Below are positions 15,684-23,941 of a stretch of 39,542 nucleotides of DNA, piece after piece (within the stretch, counting starts at the first letter, position 1; each line of letters begins with the position of its first letter). Under the pieces are notes generated by a model that worked only from the letters and a program-made list of their open reading frames with translations, searched no databases and was not told the DNA's origin. The stretch is taken from contig NZ_CP031943.1 in the NCBI RefSeq assembly GCF_003443655.1, positions 1 to 39,542 of the forward strand, written 5' to 3'. This DNA comes from Nostoc sphaeroides. Its GTDB lineage: Bacteria; Cyanobacteriota; Cyanobacteriia; Cyanobacteriales; Nostocaceae. The translations under genes and the position numbers were made by a program.

Positions 15684-16400
15684 ATGGACTTTGCAATACG
15701 TAATCCGGTAGTTGGTCATGCAAGCCACATTGACGAGAAAGCGCAATCCTGGGGAGGGTTTGAGTCTGATATTCTGGGCTATCTCTCCGATATAAATAAG
15801 CTCGAACAGTTTGCGGATTACGCCAATAATGCCCAAGAATTATCTGACAGACTAGAACCATTTTTGGACAACGCCAAGGTCGTCTTTGAGGCGATGGAGA
15901 AGCTGACCAAAGGACAAGTTACCTGGGTCGAACTTCGTAAACAATACGGCTCTCATGTTGCGGGTGCTATTGCCAAAATTCGCAAACTCAATTCGGAATT
16001 TGATTCAGAGATGAGTAAGATAGATGCCCAAGATAGAGCCGACTTGTTGCGAATTGACCAAAAACGTAAGCACGGACTAGCCGAAGTTGCTACACAATTA
16101 CACCACGACTTACAAGCTGAACTTTGGCGGCATGAAAATAAAATCAGCAGCATAGAAAACAGACAAGTTGTGCAAGCTGAAAGGCAAGCAATTACTACGG
16201 GATTAAGAGAGAAACGACAACAACTTTTAGCCCGTGCAAGGTTTGGTTCACGGGCTTTGGAACCAAACCAAACACCCCAGGAAGTGATACCAGTTACTAG
16301 CCAAAATCATCCACCAGCATCAAGTGTTTCTGCAACCGGAACAGTTCGCAGTTGGGGTGCAATGTTGGGTAATTTGTGGCAGAAGTTAGGCGATAGATAA
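15684..16400 (+). CDS. Coiled-coil protein, 238 aa
   Basis: ATG 15684 follows AGGAG by about 9 bp, a strong ribosome site. Residues about 50-190 are almost wholly helical and charged (heptads in LNSEFDSEMSKIDAQDRADLLR, then ENKISSIENRQVVQAERQA), predicting a long coiled coil. The C-terminal part is proline-rich and ends WGAMLGNLWQKLGDR, an amphipathic aromatic tail that could touch a membrane. In the module it is a good candidate for a scaffold between the membrane proteins and the ATPase, an inference from shape only. Confidence 0.65.
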   Translation: MDFAIRNPVVGHASHIDEKAQSWGGFESDILGYLSDINKLEQFADYANNAQELSDRLEPFLDNAKVVFEAMEKLTKGQVTWVELRKQYGSHVAGAIAKIRKLNSEFDSEMSKIDAQDRADLLRIDQKRKHGLAEVATQLHHDLQAELWRHENKISSIENRQVVQAERQAITTGLREKRQQLLARARFGSRALEPNQTPQEVIPVTSQNHPPASSVSATGTVRSWGAMLGNLWQKLGDR

Positions 16401-16424
16401 CTATTAGTTGAAAGGATTTGGCTG

Positions 16425-16970
16425 ATGCTAGTAAGGAAACGAAATGAAGATCCTCATAGCGTCAGCCCTTTTTCAATGGAAGGGCTGGCACAAACACCAC
16501 AACAACATCAGCATCAACAACCCGAACAGCCACAACCATTACCAGAAAATAACCGGGGTAGAACATTTAGACGTGCTGGTAATGCTTGTGAGATTGTCGC
16601 TGGTAGTTGTCTAAACAGTGCAGTTATTTTCACTTTTCACCTGTTACAAGTACAAAGCGTTGGAATGTTTCTTGCTGTGGGTACTGCACACCTGTATTTT
16701 ACTGCTACTGCAACAGGTGAAGGCAATAACCGTTTCGTTACTAATTTAATGACTGGTTGCAGTGCATCACTGGCGTTATTGTGTGCGCTTTCCGAACCGA
16801 TTAGTGAATGGAATGAAGCGAGAACTTCTACTATTACTGCTAATACTTCAATTGAAAAGATGTATCAGCCCAAAACTGCGGATTATTCCAGTTGGGGTAG
16901 TGGTGCAGGAGTGGCGATAGTTATAGCGATATTAATGATTTTTCTATTTGGTGGTAAAAGAGGTAAATGA
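16425..16970 (+). CDS. Multi-span membrane protein, 181 aa
   Basis: ATG 16425 follows AAAGGA by about 9 bp. The N-terminal 50 residues are soluble and rich in Q and H. The rest has three or four membrane spans (AVIFTFHLLQVQSVGMFLAVG; FVTNLMTGCSASLALLCAL; GVAIVIAILMIFLFGG), ending in KRGK, so positive-inside suggests a cytoplasmic C terminus. The stop overlaps the next start as ATGA. It is the largest membrane protein of the module and could form its pore or platform; no homologous family is recognised. Confidence 0.65.
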   Translation: MLVRKRNEDPHSVSPFSMEGLAQTPQQHQHQQPEQPQPLPENNRGRTFRRAGNACEIVAGSCLNSAVIFTFHLLQVQSVGMFLAVGTAHLYFTATATGEGNNRFVTNLMTGCSASLALLCALSEPISEWNEARTSTITANTSIEKMYQPKTADYSSWGSGAGVAIVIAILMIFLFGGKRGK

Positions 16971-17266
16971 ACTATCTATCTGAGAAACATAAAACTTTAT
17001 CAGAGTCGCAACAATCGGGTTTAATGAAGTGGTTCGGACAGTTGCCGATGGATAAAAAAGCTGTTGCAATTGGGCTAAGTTTAACTGTGGGTATTAGTTC
17101 GGCAGCGATGGCGTGGAAAGGAGAGTCAAGCGATCGCATTTATTTCTGCGTTCGGACTCCTCAGAAAAAATTGGTATGCCAGGATCAGAATAACAGACCA
17201 TTCCGCATGACCCCCATTACTGGGAGCAATGGAAACAAGAAGGAATGCCCCTCAAGTAGTGCGTGA
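16967..17266 (+). CDS. Single-span membrane protein, 99 aa
   Basis: Starts on the ATGA overlap with the previous gene. It has a soluble N terminus (MNYLSEKHKTLSESQQSGLM), one span (KKAVAIGLSLTVGISSAAMAW, about 30-50), then an outward-facing domain with two cysteines (YFCVRTPQKKLVCQDQ) that could form a disulfide outside the cytoplasm. It overlaps the next frame by 38 bp. Architecture resembles a small periplasm-facing subunit; not recognised. Confidence 0.55.
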   Translation: MNYLSEKHKTLSESQQSGLMKWFGQLPMDKKAVAIGLSLTVGISSAAMAWKGESSDRIYFCVRTPQKKLVCQDQNNRPFRMTPITGSNGNKKECPSSSA

Positions 17267-17495
17267 CCCAGCAACCGGAGTTAACGGCTTAGTCAAAGCA
17301 ACCAACCCATACAAGCCGTTTTGGGCGTTTGGTGGATTCCTGGGGTTTGCGCTTGCGGGGTGGATGCTGCGCCATTGCCAAGATGAAGAGAACAGAGAGC
17401 AGTTTTTGAAGACATTGCTCAAAACGAGATGCTGCAAAAGCAGAGATGGCCGCTCGTTCCGAGTTGTTAGACAGCTACCGGGATGTTGCTATTAG
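17229..17495 (+). CDS. Single-span membrane protein or N-terminal piece of the module ATPase
   Basis: METRRNAPQVVRDPATGV, then the span FWAFGGFLGFALAGWML (about 31-47) and RHCQDEENREQFL. After residue about 60 this frame turns into an unlikely cysteine/arginine-rich tail (RCCKSRDGRS). Another frame of the same DNA reads a normal helix (DIAQNEMLQKQ), suggesting a base change shifted the frame near 17410. With the following gene (17446-17793) and the ATPase (17759-18757), it could once have been one membrane-anchored coiled-coil ATPase. Alternatively the three are truly overlapping genes. Confidence 0.5.
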   Translation: METRRNAPQVVRDPATGVNGLVKATNPYKPFWAFGGFLGFALAGWMLRHCQDEENREQFLKTLLKTRCCKSRDGRSFRVVRQLPGCCY

Positions 17496-17793
17496 AGAAG
17501 TGGAGTTGCAGGCTGACTTAGATTTGATAGCCAATGACCGCACTGTTGATATCCAAAAAGCTGAGATTTACGCCAACACTGAAATTGAAGTTACCCAAAT
17601 GGAGGCATCGGACGCAATCTTTGAAGCGCAAACGGCGGGGATGAGTGAAGAACAGAAGGCGGAGTACATTAAGCATCTGCGCGACACGAAAACGCCCTAT
17701 CTACAAGGGAGTCAGACTCTACAGGGGACGATTGACCCCAACGATAAAGTTACTGGCAGTGAACAACAGGCGAATCGCTTCACAGGAGAATAA
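17446..17793 (+). CDS. Coiled-coil protein, 115 aa, possibly the stalk of the module ATPase
   Basis: ATG 17446 lies in the tail of the preceding frame. The product is a continuous charged helix (MAARSELLDSYRDVAIREVE, then ADLDLIANDRTVDIQKAEIYA), ending in YLQGSQTLQGTIDPNDKVTG and stopping at TAA 17791, immediately after AGGAGAA. The next frame then reads NKTAWVQNLIKQTALIWGNQ without its own convincing start. This arrangement fits a frameshift, either a mutation or a programmed shift with a ribosome-stimulating AGGAG before the stop. Confidence 0.5.
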   Translation: MAARSELLDSYRDVAIREVELQADLDLIANDRTVDIQKAEIYANTEIEVTQMEASDAIFEAQTAGMSEEQKAEYIKHLRDTKTPYLQGSQTLQGTIDPNDKVTGSEQQANRFTGE

Positions 17794-18757
17794 AACGGCG
17801 TGGGTTCAAAACCTCATCAAACAAACTGCCCTTATTTGGGGCAACCAGGGCGGCGGTAAGTCGTGGTTAGCCCGTTACGTCGCATTAAAGAAGAAAGAGG
17901 CAGGCTACAAGGTGATTGTGCTTGACCCTGACAGCAACCGCGCCGAATGGAAAGGGCTAGAAAGCTATCACTCATGGTCAGATATTGAAGCACAGATCCG
18001 CGCTTATGTTGAGGAAATAGAAAGCCGACTTTTTACCTTCAATAACTCCAACTTGAGTGAAGACCAATGGCGACAAAAGCTATGGGCTGATGGTAAAGCA
18101 ACCGCTCTGATTTGTGAAGAAGTCACTACCTACAGCGATTTTATTAAGGATGAAGAATTACTTTCAAAGTTCGGCAAGCTGGCGTTAACCAAATCCAGAA
18201 AACAGGAGATGCCTATTACTGTGGTAGCTCACAACAACACCCAGACGTGTTTATTTGGCATCAAGGGATTACATAATCTTGTTTCTAAAATGCTCCAAGT
18301 TGAATGTTTAGCAGAAGTAGATCCTGTCACACTACAGCCCAAATCTACGGGTAAAGCCAAGGTAAAACTGGACAGTTCTAACGAATGGATTGATGTTAAT
18401 CTGCCGATTATGACTACTAAAATAACTGACTTTGGGACAAACAATCGCCCAGTTACACCACAAGAGCGAGAATCCCTAGAGGAACTCTACCGCCGCTTAG
18501 AATTCCCTGAACCATCTGAACCACAAACTGAACCACTGAACCAACCACAGTCCAACGATTCTGAGGAAAATGAACAACGGTTCTACACTCCCCTGAAATT
18601 AACCCGTGACCAGTGCCTTATGCTGATCAAGCAGTTGCGAACTGAACTGAACCAGACAGAGATCATCGAGAAGCTCTGGCAGTGTAAGAAGGGCGGTTCA
18701 GCCGCTTGGAAAGAAGCTTACGCACAGTTCAAGGAGGTTACAGATGGGCAGATATAA
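17759..18757 (+). CDS. P-loop ATPase of HerA/FtsK/VirD4-like type, last gene of the module
   Basis: Walker A is GNQGGGKSW, followed by LARYVALKKKEAGYKVIVLDPDSNRAEW split by a short turn, the classic beta-1, helix, beta-2 order of DNA-pumping or coupling ATPases. Walker B is ATALICEEVT; TVVAHNN is the likely sensor strand. The C-terminal 100 residues are a proline/glutamate linker and a small helical domain (TRDQCLMLIKQLRTELNQTE). The start is uncertain: GTG 17759 is the only in-frame start near the P-loop and lacks a good ribosome site; upstream residues are a shadow of the preceding frame. The family class is firm; the exact function (DNA transfer, plasmid positioning, virion assembly) is open. 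Confidence 0.75.
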   Translation: MNNRRIASQENKTAWVQNLIKQTALIWGNQGGGKSWLARYVALKKKEAGYKVIVLDPDSNRAEWKGLESYHSWSDIEAQIRAYVEEIESRLFTFNNSNLSEDQWRQKLWADGKATALICEEVTTYSDFIKDEELLSKFGKLALTKSRKQEMPITVVAHNNTQTCLFGIKGLHNLVSKMLQVECLAEVDPVTLQPKSTGKAKVKLDSSNEWIDVNLPIMTTKITDFGTNNRPVTPQERESLEELYRRLEFPEPSEPQTEPLNQPQSNDSEENEQRFYTPLKLTRDQCLMLIKQLRTELNQTEIIEKLWQCKKGGSAAWKEAYAQFKEVTDGQI

Positions 18758-18901
18758 AAACTTGACTATGAGTAATAAAATTCTTAACCAATTAACAGAA
18801 AATTCACTTCCTTAAAACTACACCGACATTGCAGGTTTTGGAGCTAGAAGGAACCAATCAACAACTCATAATAATTACTCAACCCTGAGATGAAACAGAG
18901 A

Positions 18902-18966
18902 TGACATTTGTCATATTTGAGTGGTGACATTTCTCAGATGATTTCTCTAGTTTTTACTTTTATATT
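18902..18966 (+). promoter_or_regulatory. Regulon promoter A (for the 112-aa gene at 19011)
   Basis: TGACATTTGTCA (18902-18913), 11 bp, TGACATTT (18925-18932), 28 bp, then the -10-like TATATT (18961-18966) continuing TAAAGTTATCAAC. The same order and spacing occurs before the RTX gene and the terpene synthase. No -35 hexamer is seen, so activator-dependent transcription is likely. The stretch 18758-18901 otherwise holds nothing recognisable. Confidence 0.7.
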
Positions 18967-19010
18967 AAAGTTATCAACTCAAACAAGAGCGAACAAAAAA
19001 GGACTTTTTT

Positions 19011-19349
19011 ATGACTACAACATCTGATAAATTCGTTGATTTTGGTACCTTTCAAGTTTTCATGGATGCCGCCAATACTTTATCTAAGTTATTCTCTCCT
19101 GCTCAAGGCTCAGTCGTCTTATATAATAATACCGACCGAGTGATTAATGTGAGAACTTTCGATGAGAAAGATGCCCTAAGAGTAATAGCTTATGACACAT
19201 GGAAAATTGGCCCTAAACAAGCTGTAGATGTGACTGCTCGCGGTAAAAGAATCCAAGTTGCTATCGAAGGTATTAGTGGTTTATTTATCTGTGCAAAAAG
19301 CCAAGCATACGGATTTGATGGGAAGAACATTCTTCCCAAAAAGAATTAA
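19011..19349 (+). CDS. Hypothetical small beta-rich protein, 112 aa
   Basis: ATG 19011 has AAGGA about 7 bp upstream. After an N-terminal helix (FVDFGTFQVFMDAANTLSKLF) the sequence is strand-rich with SVVLYNNTDRVINVRTFD, then VIAYDTWKIGPKQAVDVTARG and IQVAIEGISGLFICAKSQAYGF split by short turns. There is no signal peptide. It looks like a compact beta-sandwich of unknown function. It is controlled by the shared regulon promoter and followed by its own terminator, so it is a single-gene transcript. Co-regulation with a terpene synthase and an RTX protein suggests a community, defence or stress role (inference). Confidence 0.75.
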   Translation: MTTTSDKFVDFGTFQVFMDAANTLSKLFSPAQGSVVLYNNTDRVINVRTFDEKDALRVIAYDTWKIGPKQAVDVTARGKRIQVAIEGISGLFICAKSQAYGFDGKNILPKKN

Positions 19350-19387
19350 TCAGAGTTCTTAATTATTAACTTGTGAATGATAAAGTT

Positions 19388-19417
19388 GCCCTTTTCTCAT
19401 TGTAGAGAAGGGCTTTT
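19388..19417 (+). terminator. Rho-independent terminator after the 112-aa gene
   Basis: GCCCTTTTCTC (19388-19398) pairs with GAGAAGGGC (ending 19413) with a two-base bulge, followed by TTTT. Lies 38 bp after the stop at 19349. Confidence 0.75.
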
Positions 19418-19591
19418 ACCTTATAAAGATAATGTGGCATTAGTACTAAATAAGTTTTCATAAAAGCGGATCAATATTGGGGTTGAGTTAGATGCACCCC
19501 ACCTACCTGTGAGAGTAGCTAATTCAAACAATTCTCGTCTTTCGACTCTTTTTCTACATTCTTTTGGTGTGCATTATATCTGGCGTAGATA

Positions 19592-19987
19592 TAGCGAAGC
19601 TGTCACCAGGGGCAAGATAGCCTGAAAGCTCTTACTATATACAGGTTTCAGCGATGTTTGAGTAAAATTGACACCAGGGTACAAAACTTAGGTATCCATA
19701 GCTACAAAAACCGGAGTATTTATTAACTTTATTTACAGGTTTTATAGCTAGGGCAATGATCATCTTTTGGCGTAAATTGACTGAAACTCTTTGACAGCAA
19801 GCTTTGTAGCCAAATCCAGAGACTCCAACCAAACAGTATTATTAATTCTGTATGCTAGGCGAAAAGCAATTATAGGGTGAAAAGTAGCAGTGCATTCATG
19901 CAGCAATTCTAGTTCGATGTCAAAAATGCTTAAGCGTAGATATAGCAATAGTTTCCAGCTATCTTGCCCCTCATGACAGCTTCGCTA
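19592..19987. mobile_element. Inverted-repeat-bounded element of about 400 bp (MITE-like)
   Basis: TAGCGAAGCTGTCA followed by AGGGGCAAGATAGC (19592-19627) and its inverted copy (19952-19987) match at 32 of 36 positions. GCGTAGATATAGC also appears as a direct repeat at 19583 and 19934. Inside, the minus-strand frame 19760-19948 reads SIFDIELELLHECTATFHPI and ESLDLATKLAVKEFQ, which looks protein-like but has no start context. No transposase is present. The gap 19418-20249 otherwise contains only the gene remnant at 19996-20196. Confidence 0.45.
19760..19948 (-). CDS. Doubtful small protein within the inverted-repeat element, 62 aa
   Basis: The minus-strand frame reads LSIFDIELELLHECTATFHP, IIAFRLAYRINNTVWLESLD and LATKLAVKEFQSIYAKR. 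Its composition is protein-like and the stop is clean, but no ribosome site supports the start, which falls within one arm of the inverted repeat. It may be a passenger or remnant of a longer gene. Confidence 0.25.
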   Translation of the reverse strand: MLYLRLSIFDIELELLHECTATFHPIIAFRLAYRINNTVWLESLDLATKLAVKEFQSIYAKR

Positions 19988-19995
19988 GATCCACC

Positions 19996-20196
19996 CCAAA
20001 TAATGGTAGTAGTTATACATATAAAGAAAGCTTAATCAAGGAAGTAACTATTAGACCACATGATTTTTCAACGAATCACTCTGAGTGGAAAGTAAATTTT
20101 ACTTTTTCTGGCTTATCATCTTCTAATGCAACTAAAATTAAAGTTCAGGCGTTAGACTGCTGGAATCAAATCGCAGAAGATACTAAAACAATTTAA
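19996..20196 (+). pseudogene. C-terminal gene remnant
   Basis: One frame from about 19996 to the stop at 20194-20196 reads like a real protein end: NNGSSYTYKESLIKEVTIRP, then HDFSTNHSEWKVNFTFSGLS and KIKVQALDCWNQIAEDTKTI. No start codon is available, because the frame runs back into the inverted-repeat element at 19987. Probably the 3' end of a gene cut by that element. No family recognised. Confidence 0.45.
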
Positions 20197-20249
20197 TTTA
20201 GGTTCCGTGCTGAGATAATTTTCTGTTCAACTACTTCTAAACTCTATTT

Positions 20250-23200
20250 TCACTCTAATTCCACGGCTCCTAAAAACTTGAGAGTTTCCCGTTGAATCGC
20301 TGTTAAACCTGTAACACCAGTGATATTCATACGTTCATAGAGGCGATCGCATCTGAGCGTTCTGATACACTGACCTGTAGCTACATCCCAAAGCTTAGTT
20401 GTGCCATCGTGGCTACCACTAGCTAAAATGCCAGCATCTTGGCTAAAACATACGTCCCATATTCCATTAGTGTGACCTTGCAAAACTGTGAGACATTGCC
20501 CAGAAGAGACATCCCATAAGCGAATTTCCTGGTCAAACCCGGCACTAGCTAAGATACTACCATCTAGACTAAAGCTCACAGAGTAAACTTCTCTACTGTG
20601 ACCGTGGAAAGTTCTTAAAACTACTCCAGAATCAACATCCCATAATTTTACTGTTTGGTCTAAACTAGCACTAGCAATGATGCTGCCATCTGGACTAAAG
20701 TCAATTGATGAAATTCCATTAAAATGATCTTGGAAACTCCTTAAGGCCACTCCAGAATCCACGTCCCACAATATAATCGTTTGATCGAAACCACCACTAG
20801 CTAATTTACTACCATCCGGGCTAAAGCTGATTGAATAGATAGGGCCACTGTGTCCAGAAAAAGTTTTCAAAACAGCATCAGAACTGACATCCCATATTTT
20901 GACTGTTTGGTCATAACTGCCACTAGCGATAATGTTTCCATCTGGACTAAAAGTTACTGAGGTTACTATACCAATATGAGCTTCTAAGGTTTTTAAAGCT
21001 ATGCCAGAATCTATATCCCACAATATTACTGTTTGATCAAAACTGCCACTAGCTAATTTGCTACCATCCGGACTGAAGTTGATTGAGACTACCACATCAC
21101 TGTGTCCGTGCAAAATTTTAGAAGTTACATTTTTGTCTACATCCCATAATTTGATTGTGTGGTCGTAACTGGCACTAGCTATGATGTTATTGTTCGGGCT
21201 GAATCTTACTGAAAATATTCCACTGCTGTAAGAATACAAAGTTCTTAAAACTATACCTTTGCTTACATCCCACAACCTTACTTTTTGGTCGTAACTACTA
21301 CTAGCCAACATACTACCATCTGGACTAAAGCTGAGTGATAATATTCCACTATTGCGGCTATGCAAAGTTCTACAAGCGACACCAGAGTCTACACTCCACA
21401 ATTTTATTGTCTCATCGGAACTACCACTGGCTATGATGTTACCATCTGGACTGAAGCTGATTGACCATACTGCACTGCTGTGATCATGCAAAGTTTTAAT
21501 AGCAACATCAGAATGTATATCCCATAATTTTATTGTGCCGTCAAAACTGCCACTGGCTATAGTACTACCATCCGGGCTAAAGCTGACGGACATTATTACA
21601 TTGCTGTGACCGTGTAAAGTTTTAATAGCCGCGCCCGAATGCACATCCCATAATTTTATTGTGCCGTCAAAACTGCCACTAGCTAATTTGCTACCATCCG
21701 GGTTAAAACTGAGTGACGCTATTGAACCTGTATGACCATCTAGAGTAAATAAACAAACACCAGAGTGAATGTCCCATACCTGAATACTGGAATTTACATT
21801 CCCTGTAGCCAGTTTACTACCATCCGGGCTGAAGCTGAGTGATAGTATGCCACTGTTACCTTGCAAATTCAATAAACATAGACCAGAACTAACATCCCAC
21901 AATTTTACAGTAGTATCAAAACTTCCAGTAGCCAGGATATGGCCATCTGGACTAAATTTGAATGAATATACCCAATTTGTATGACCTATTAAAGTCTTGA
22001 CTAAGCTCATCGGCACAATTTGTTTATCATTAGCAACTTGCCATAAATGAGCCTTTCCCTCAAGATCGCTACAAGCTAATAGTTGGCCATTTGGACTAAA
22101 TGCTACGCAAACAACATTACTCAATGTTTCTGGGAATATAGACTTTTTGATATTAGCATCAGTAAGATTAACATCAACTAGATTTACTTGTCTTAAATCT
22201 GCCTGCCAAATAGTTAAATTGGAAAAATTATATTTATTTAATTTAATCTGCAATTTACTTAATAAATTAATTAAATTGCCTCCACCATATCCAGCACAAG
22301 AAGGAAATTCAGTTTGCAGTTTATGTAAAACTGCATTTAGTTGCTGTTCAATATTTTGTTTAGAAATAAATCGGTTACTAATACGTTTGGCCATTGGTTC
22401 TAAAATCAGACGAACTTGGCTTTCTCTAATATAATCCTTAGCTGTAGCTTTAATTAGGGAATAATTTATTATCAACTCTAATTTTCCAGTAGCAATCTCT
22501 TTACTAGCCTGTTCTATTAACCGCTCAGTCATATATTCCATAATGACAGGTTGTTGTGTAAAACCATTTACACTTTTTTCAATCAGCGATCGCCTCAACA
22601 GAGATTCCACTGCTTCTAATAACTCTCCTGATGACAATGTGGTTACAATATCATCTTTCAATTCTGATATAGAAATAGGCTCACGATTAATTGCCAGCCA
22701 GTACATAATTTGCTGTTCTAATAGGGTTAAGCGATTGGTCTGCTGTTCTAAAAGTAAGCGAATGCCATTAAAAACTGCTGTACCTTGCGCTAAAAATTCA
22801 TTAATTTTTCCAGAAAATATCTCTTGAATAGAAGTAGAAACTATCTTTAAAGCTAAGGGGTTACCTCTATAGCGCTCATTTAATCTTTTAATTTCATCGC
22901 TTTCTATCAAAAATCCCTTATTTTTGAGAATATTTTCTGTGTCTACAAAATTTAAACCTGCAAGCTGGAATGAGCGAACAGACTCGGCCTCTCCTTCAAA
23001 TGCTGCAATCTCTGCGGGTTTCTCACGAGATGTAAGTATCATGCAGCTCTTATGGGGTGCTTCTCCTACCAGTCTCAGTAGTTCTCCATAATCCTCATAT
23101 CCTTCTCGATAATGTCCTGCATACTCTCCACCTTTCAAAATTGCCTCGACATTATCTAAAACAATTAGGCAGCGTGAAGAACGTAAATAATTAACTAAGC

Positions 23201-23783
23201 GTGATAATTTAGCACTAGTAGTTGCTGGGAAATTTGTTTCTTTTTGGTTAGATAGAAATAATATTAAATCTGTCAAAATATCTTTAATAGGCGGTGCATT
23301 ACGCAGACTTCGCCACATAACAAAATCAAAGTGTTCTTGAATTTGTTGTGCTAGTTTTACAGATAGAGCAGTTTTTCCGATTCCTCCCATACCTAAGAGT
23401 GCTATGAGTCTGACACCATCATTTATGATCCATTGTTGTAATCTTGCCAATTCTGCCGTCCGTCCATAAAATACGGAAACATCTATTGCTTCTCCCCAAT
23501 CTCTATAGGTTTCGGCAAACTTCATCTCGACTTCTACTGAGGCAACTTCTTGAACACTTACATTCCCCAAGTCAGCTATCTCTTGCCAGTCTAGACCTAA
23601 TTTTAGACATATTTCGCAGAAATAGGGATAATCTACGGGTTTGCAATTCAAAAATTTGCTTATAGTTGCTAAAGCCAGCCCTAAGTCTTGAGATAAACTT
23701 TTCTGGCTAGGATAACCATTACGTTTTAGAGCTAACCTCACATTTTCGAGACATTCAGGACGAACCTTAAGTGAGCGCGACAT
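20250..23783 (-). CDS. STAND NTPase: HTH, NB-ARC and 14 WD40 repeats
   Basis: Signal-transduction NTPase of a type expanded in filamentous cyanobacteria, 1177 residues. Start ATG 23783 (MSRSLKVRPECLENV); the longer frame begins with TTG. Residues 1-75 form a helix-turn-helix-like N-terminal domain (SQKSLSQDLGLALATISKFL). NB-ARC follows: P-loop GMGGIGKTA (131-139), kinase-2 CLIVLDNVEAI, MILTSREKP, and GLPL-like RGNPLALKI. From about 560 to the end there are 14 WD40 repeats, each closing on KLWDV or similar, enough for two seven-blade propellers. Some repeats are nearly identical at DNA level, showing recent amplification. Such proteins sense a ligand with WD40 and oligomerise; roles in stress, cell death or phage defence are suspected for the class. 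Divergent from the response regulator at 23942. Confidence 0.92.
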   Translation of the reverse strand: MSRSLKVRPECLENVRLALKRNGYPSQKSLSQDLGLALATISKFLNCKPVDYPYFCEICLKLGLDWQEIADLGNVSVQEVASVEVEMKFAETYRDWGEAIDVSVFYGRTAELARLQQWIINDGVRLIALLGMGGIGKTALSVKLAQQIQEHFDFVMWRSLRNAPPIKDILTDLILFLSNQKETNFPATTSAKLSRLVNYLRSSRCLIVLDNVEAILKGGEYAGHYREGYEDYGELLRLVGEAPHKSCMILTSREKPAEIAAFEGEAESVRSFQLAGLNFVDTENILKNKGFLIESDEIKRLNERYRGNPLALKIVSTSIQEIFSGKINEFLAQGTAVFNGIRLLLEQQTNRLTLLEQQIMYWLAINREPISISELKDDIVTTLSSGELLEAVESLLRRSLIEKSVNGFTQQPVIMEYMTERLIEQASKEIATGKLELIINYSLIKATAKDYIRESQVRLILEPMAKRISNRFISKQNIEQQLNAVLHKLQTEFPSCAGYGGGNLINLLSKLQIKLNKYNFSNLTIWQADLRQVNLVDVNLTDANIKKSIFPETLSNVVCVAFSPNGQLLACSDLEGKAHLWQVANDKQIVPMSLVKTLIGHTNWVYSFKFSPDGHILATGSFDTTVKLWDVSSGLCLLNLQGNSGILSLSFSPDGSKLATGNVNSSIQVWDIHSGVCLFTLDGHTGSIASLSFNPDGSKLASGSFDGTIKLWDVHSGAAIKTLHGHSNVIMSVSFSPDGSTIASGSFDGTIKLWDIHSDVAIKTLHDHSSAVWSISFSPDGNIIASGSSDETIKLWSVDSGVACRTLHSRNSGILSLSFSPDGSMLASSSYDQKVRLWDVSKGIVLRTLYSYSSGIFSVRFSPNNNIIASASYDHTIKLWDVDKNVTSKILHGHSDVVVSINFSPDGSKLASGSFDQTVILWDIDSGIALKTLEAHIGIVTSVTFSPDGNIIASGSYDQTVKIWDVSSDAVLKTFSGHSGPIYSISFSPDGSKLASGGFDQTIILWDVDSGVALRSFQDHFNGISSIDFSPDGSIIASASLDQTVKLWDVDSGVVLRTFHGHSREVYSVSFSLDGSILASAGFDQEIRLWDVSSGQCLTVLQGHTNGIWDVCFSQDAGILASGSHDGTTKLWDVATGQCIRTLRCDRLYERMNITGVTGLTAIQRETLKFLGAVELE

Positions 23784-23941
23784 ACGCAACAATTATTAAT
23801 AAAGTAAAAATGCTGATTTTAGTCAATTTTACAAGAAAGTTAGTCATAAGTCAGTCAATTGTCAGTTGTGTACTCAGCAATTATTAATGTTTAATAATGT
23901 TATTGACTGTAATTAGCTATTTTCAACAATAAATGTAGCTT

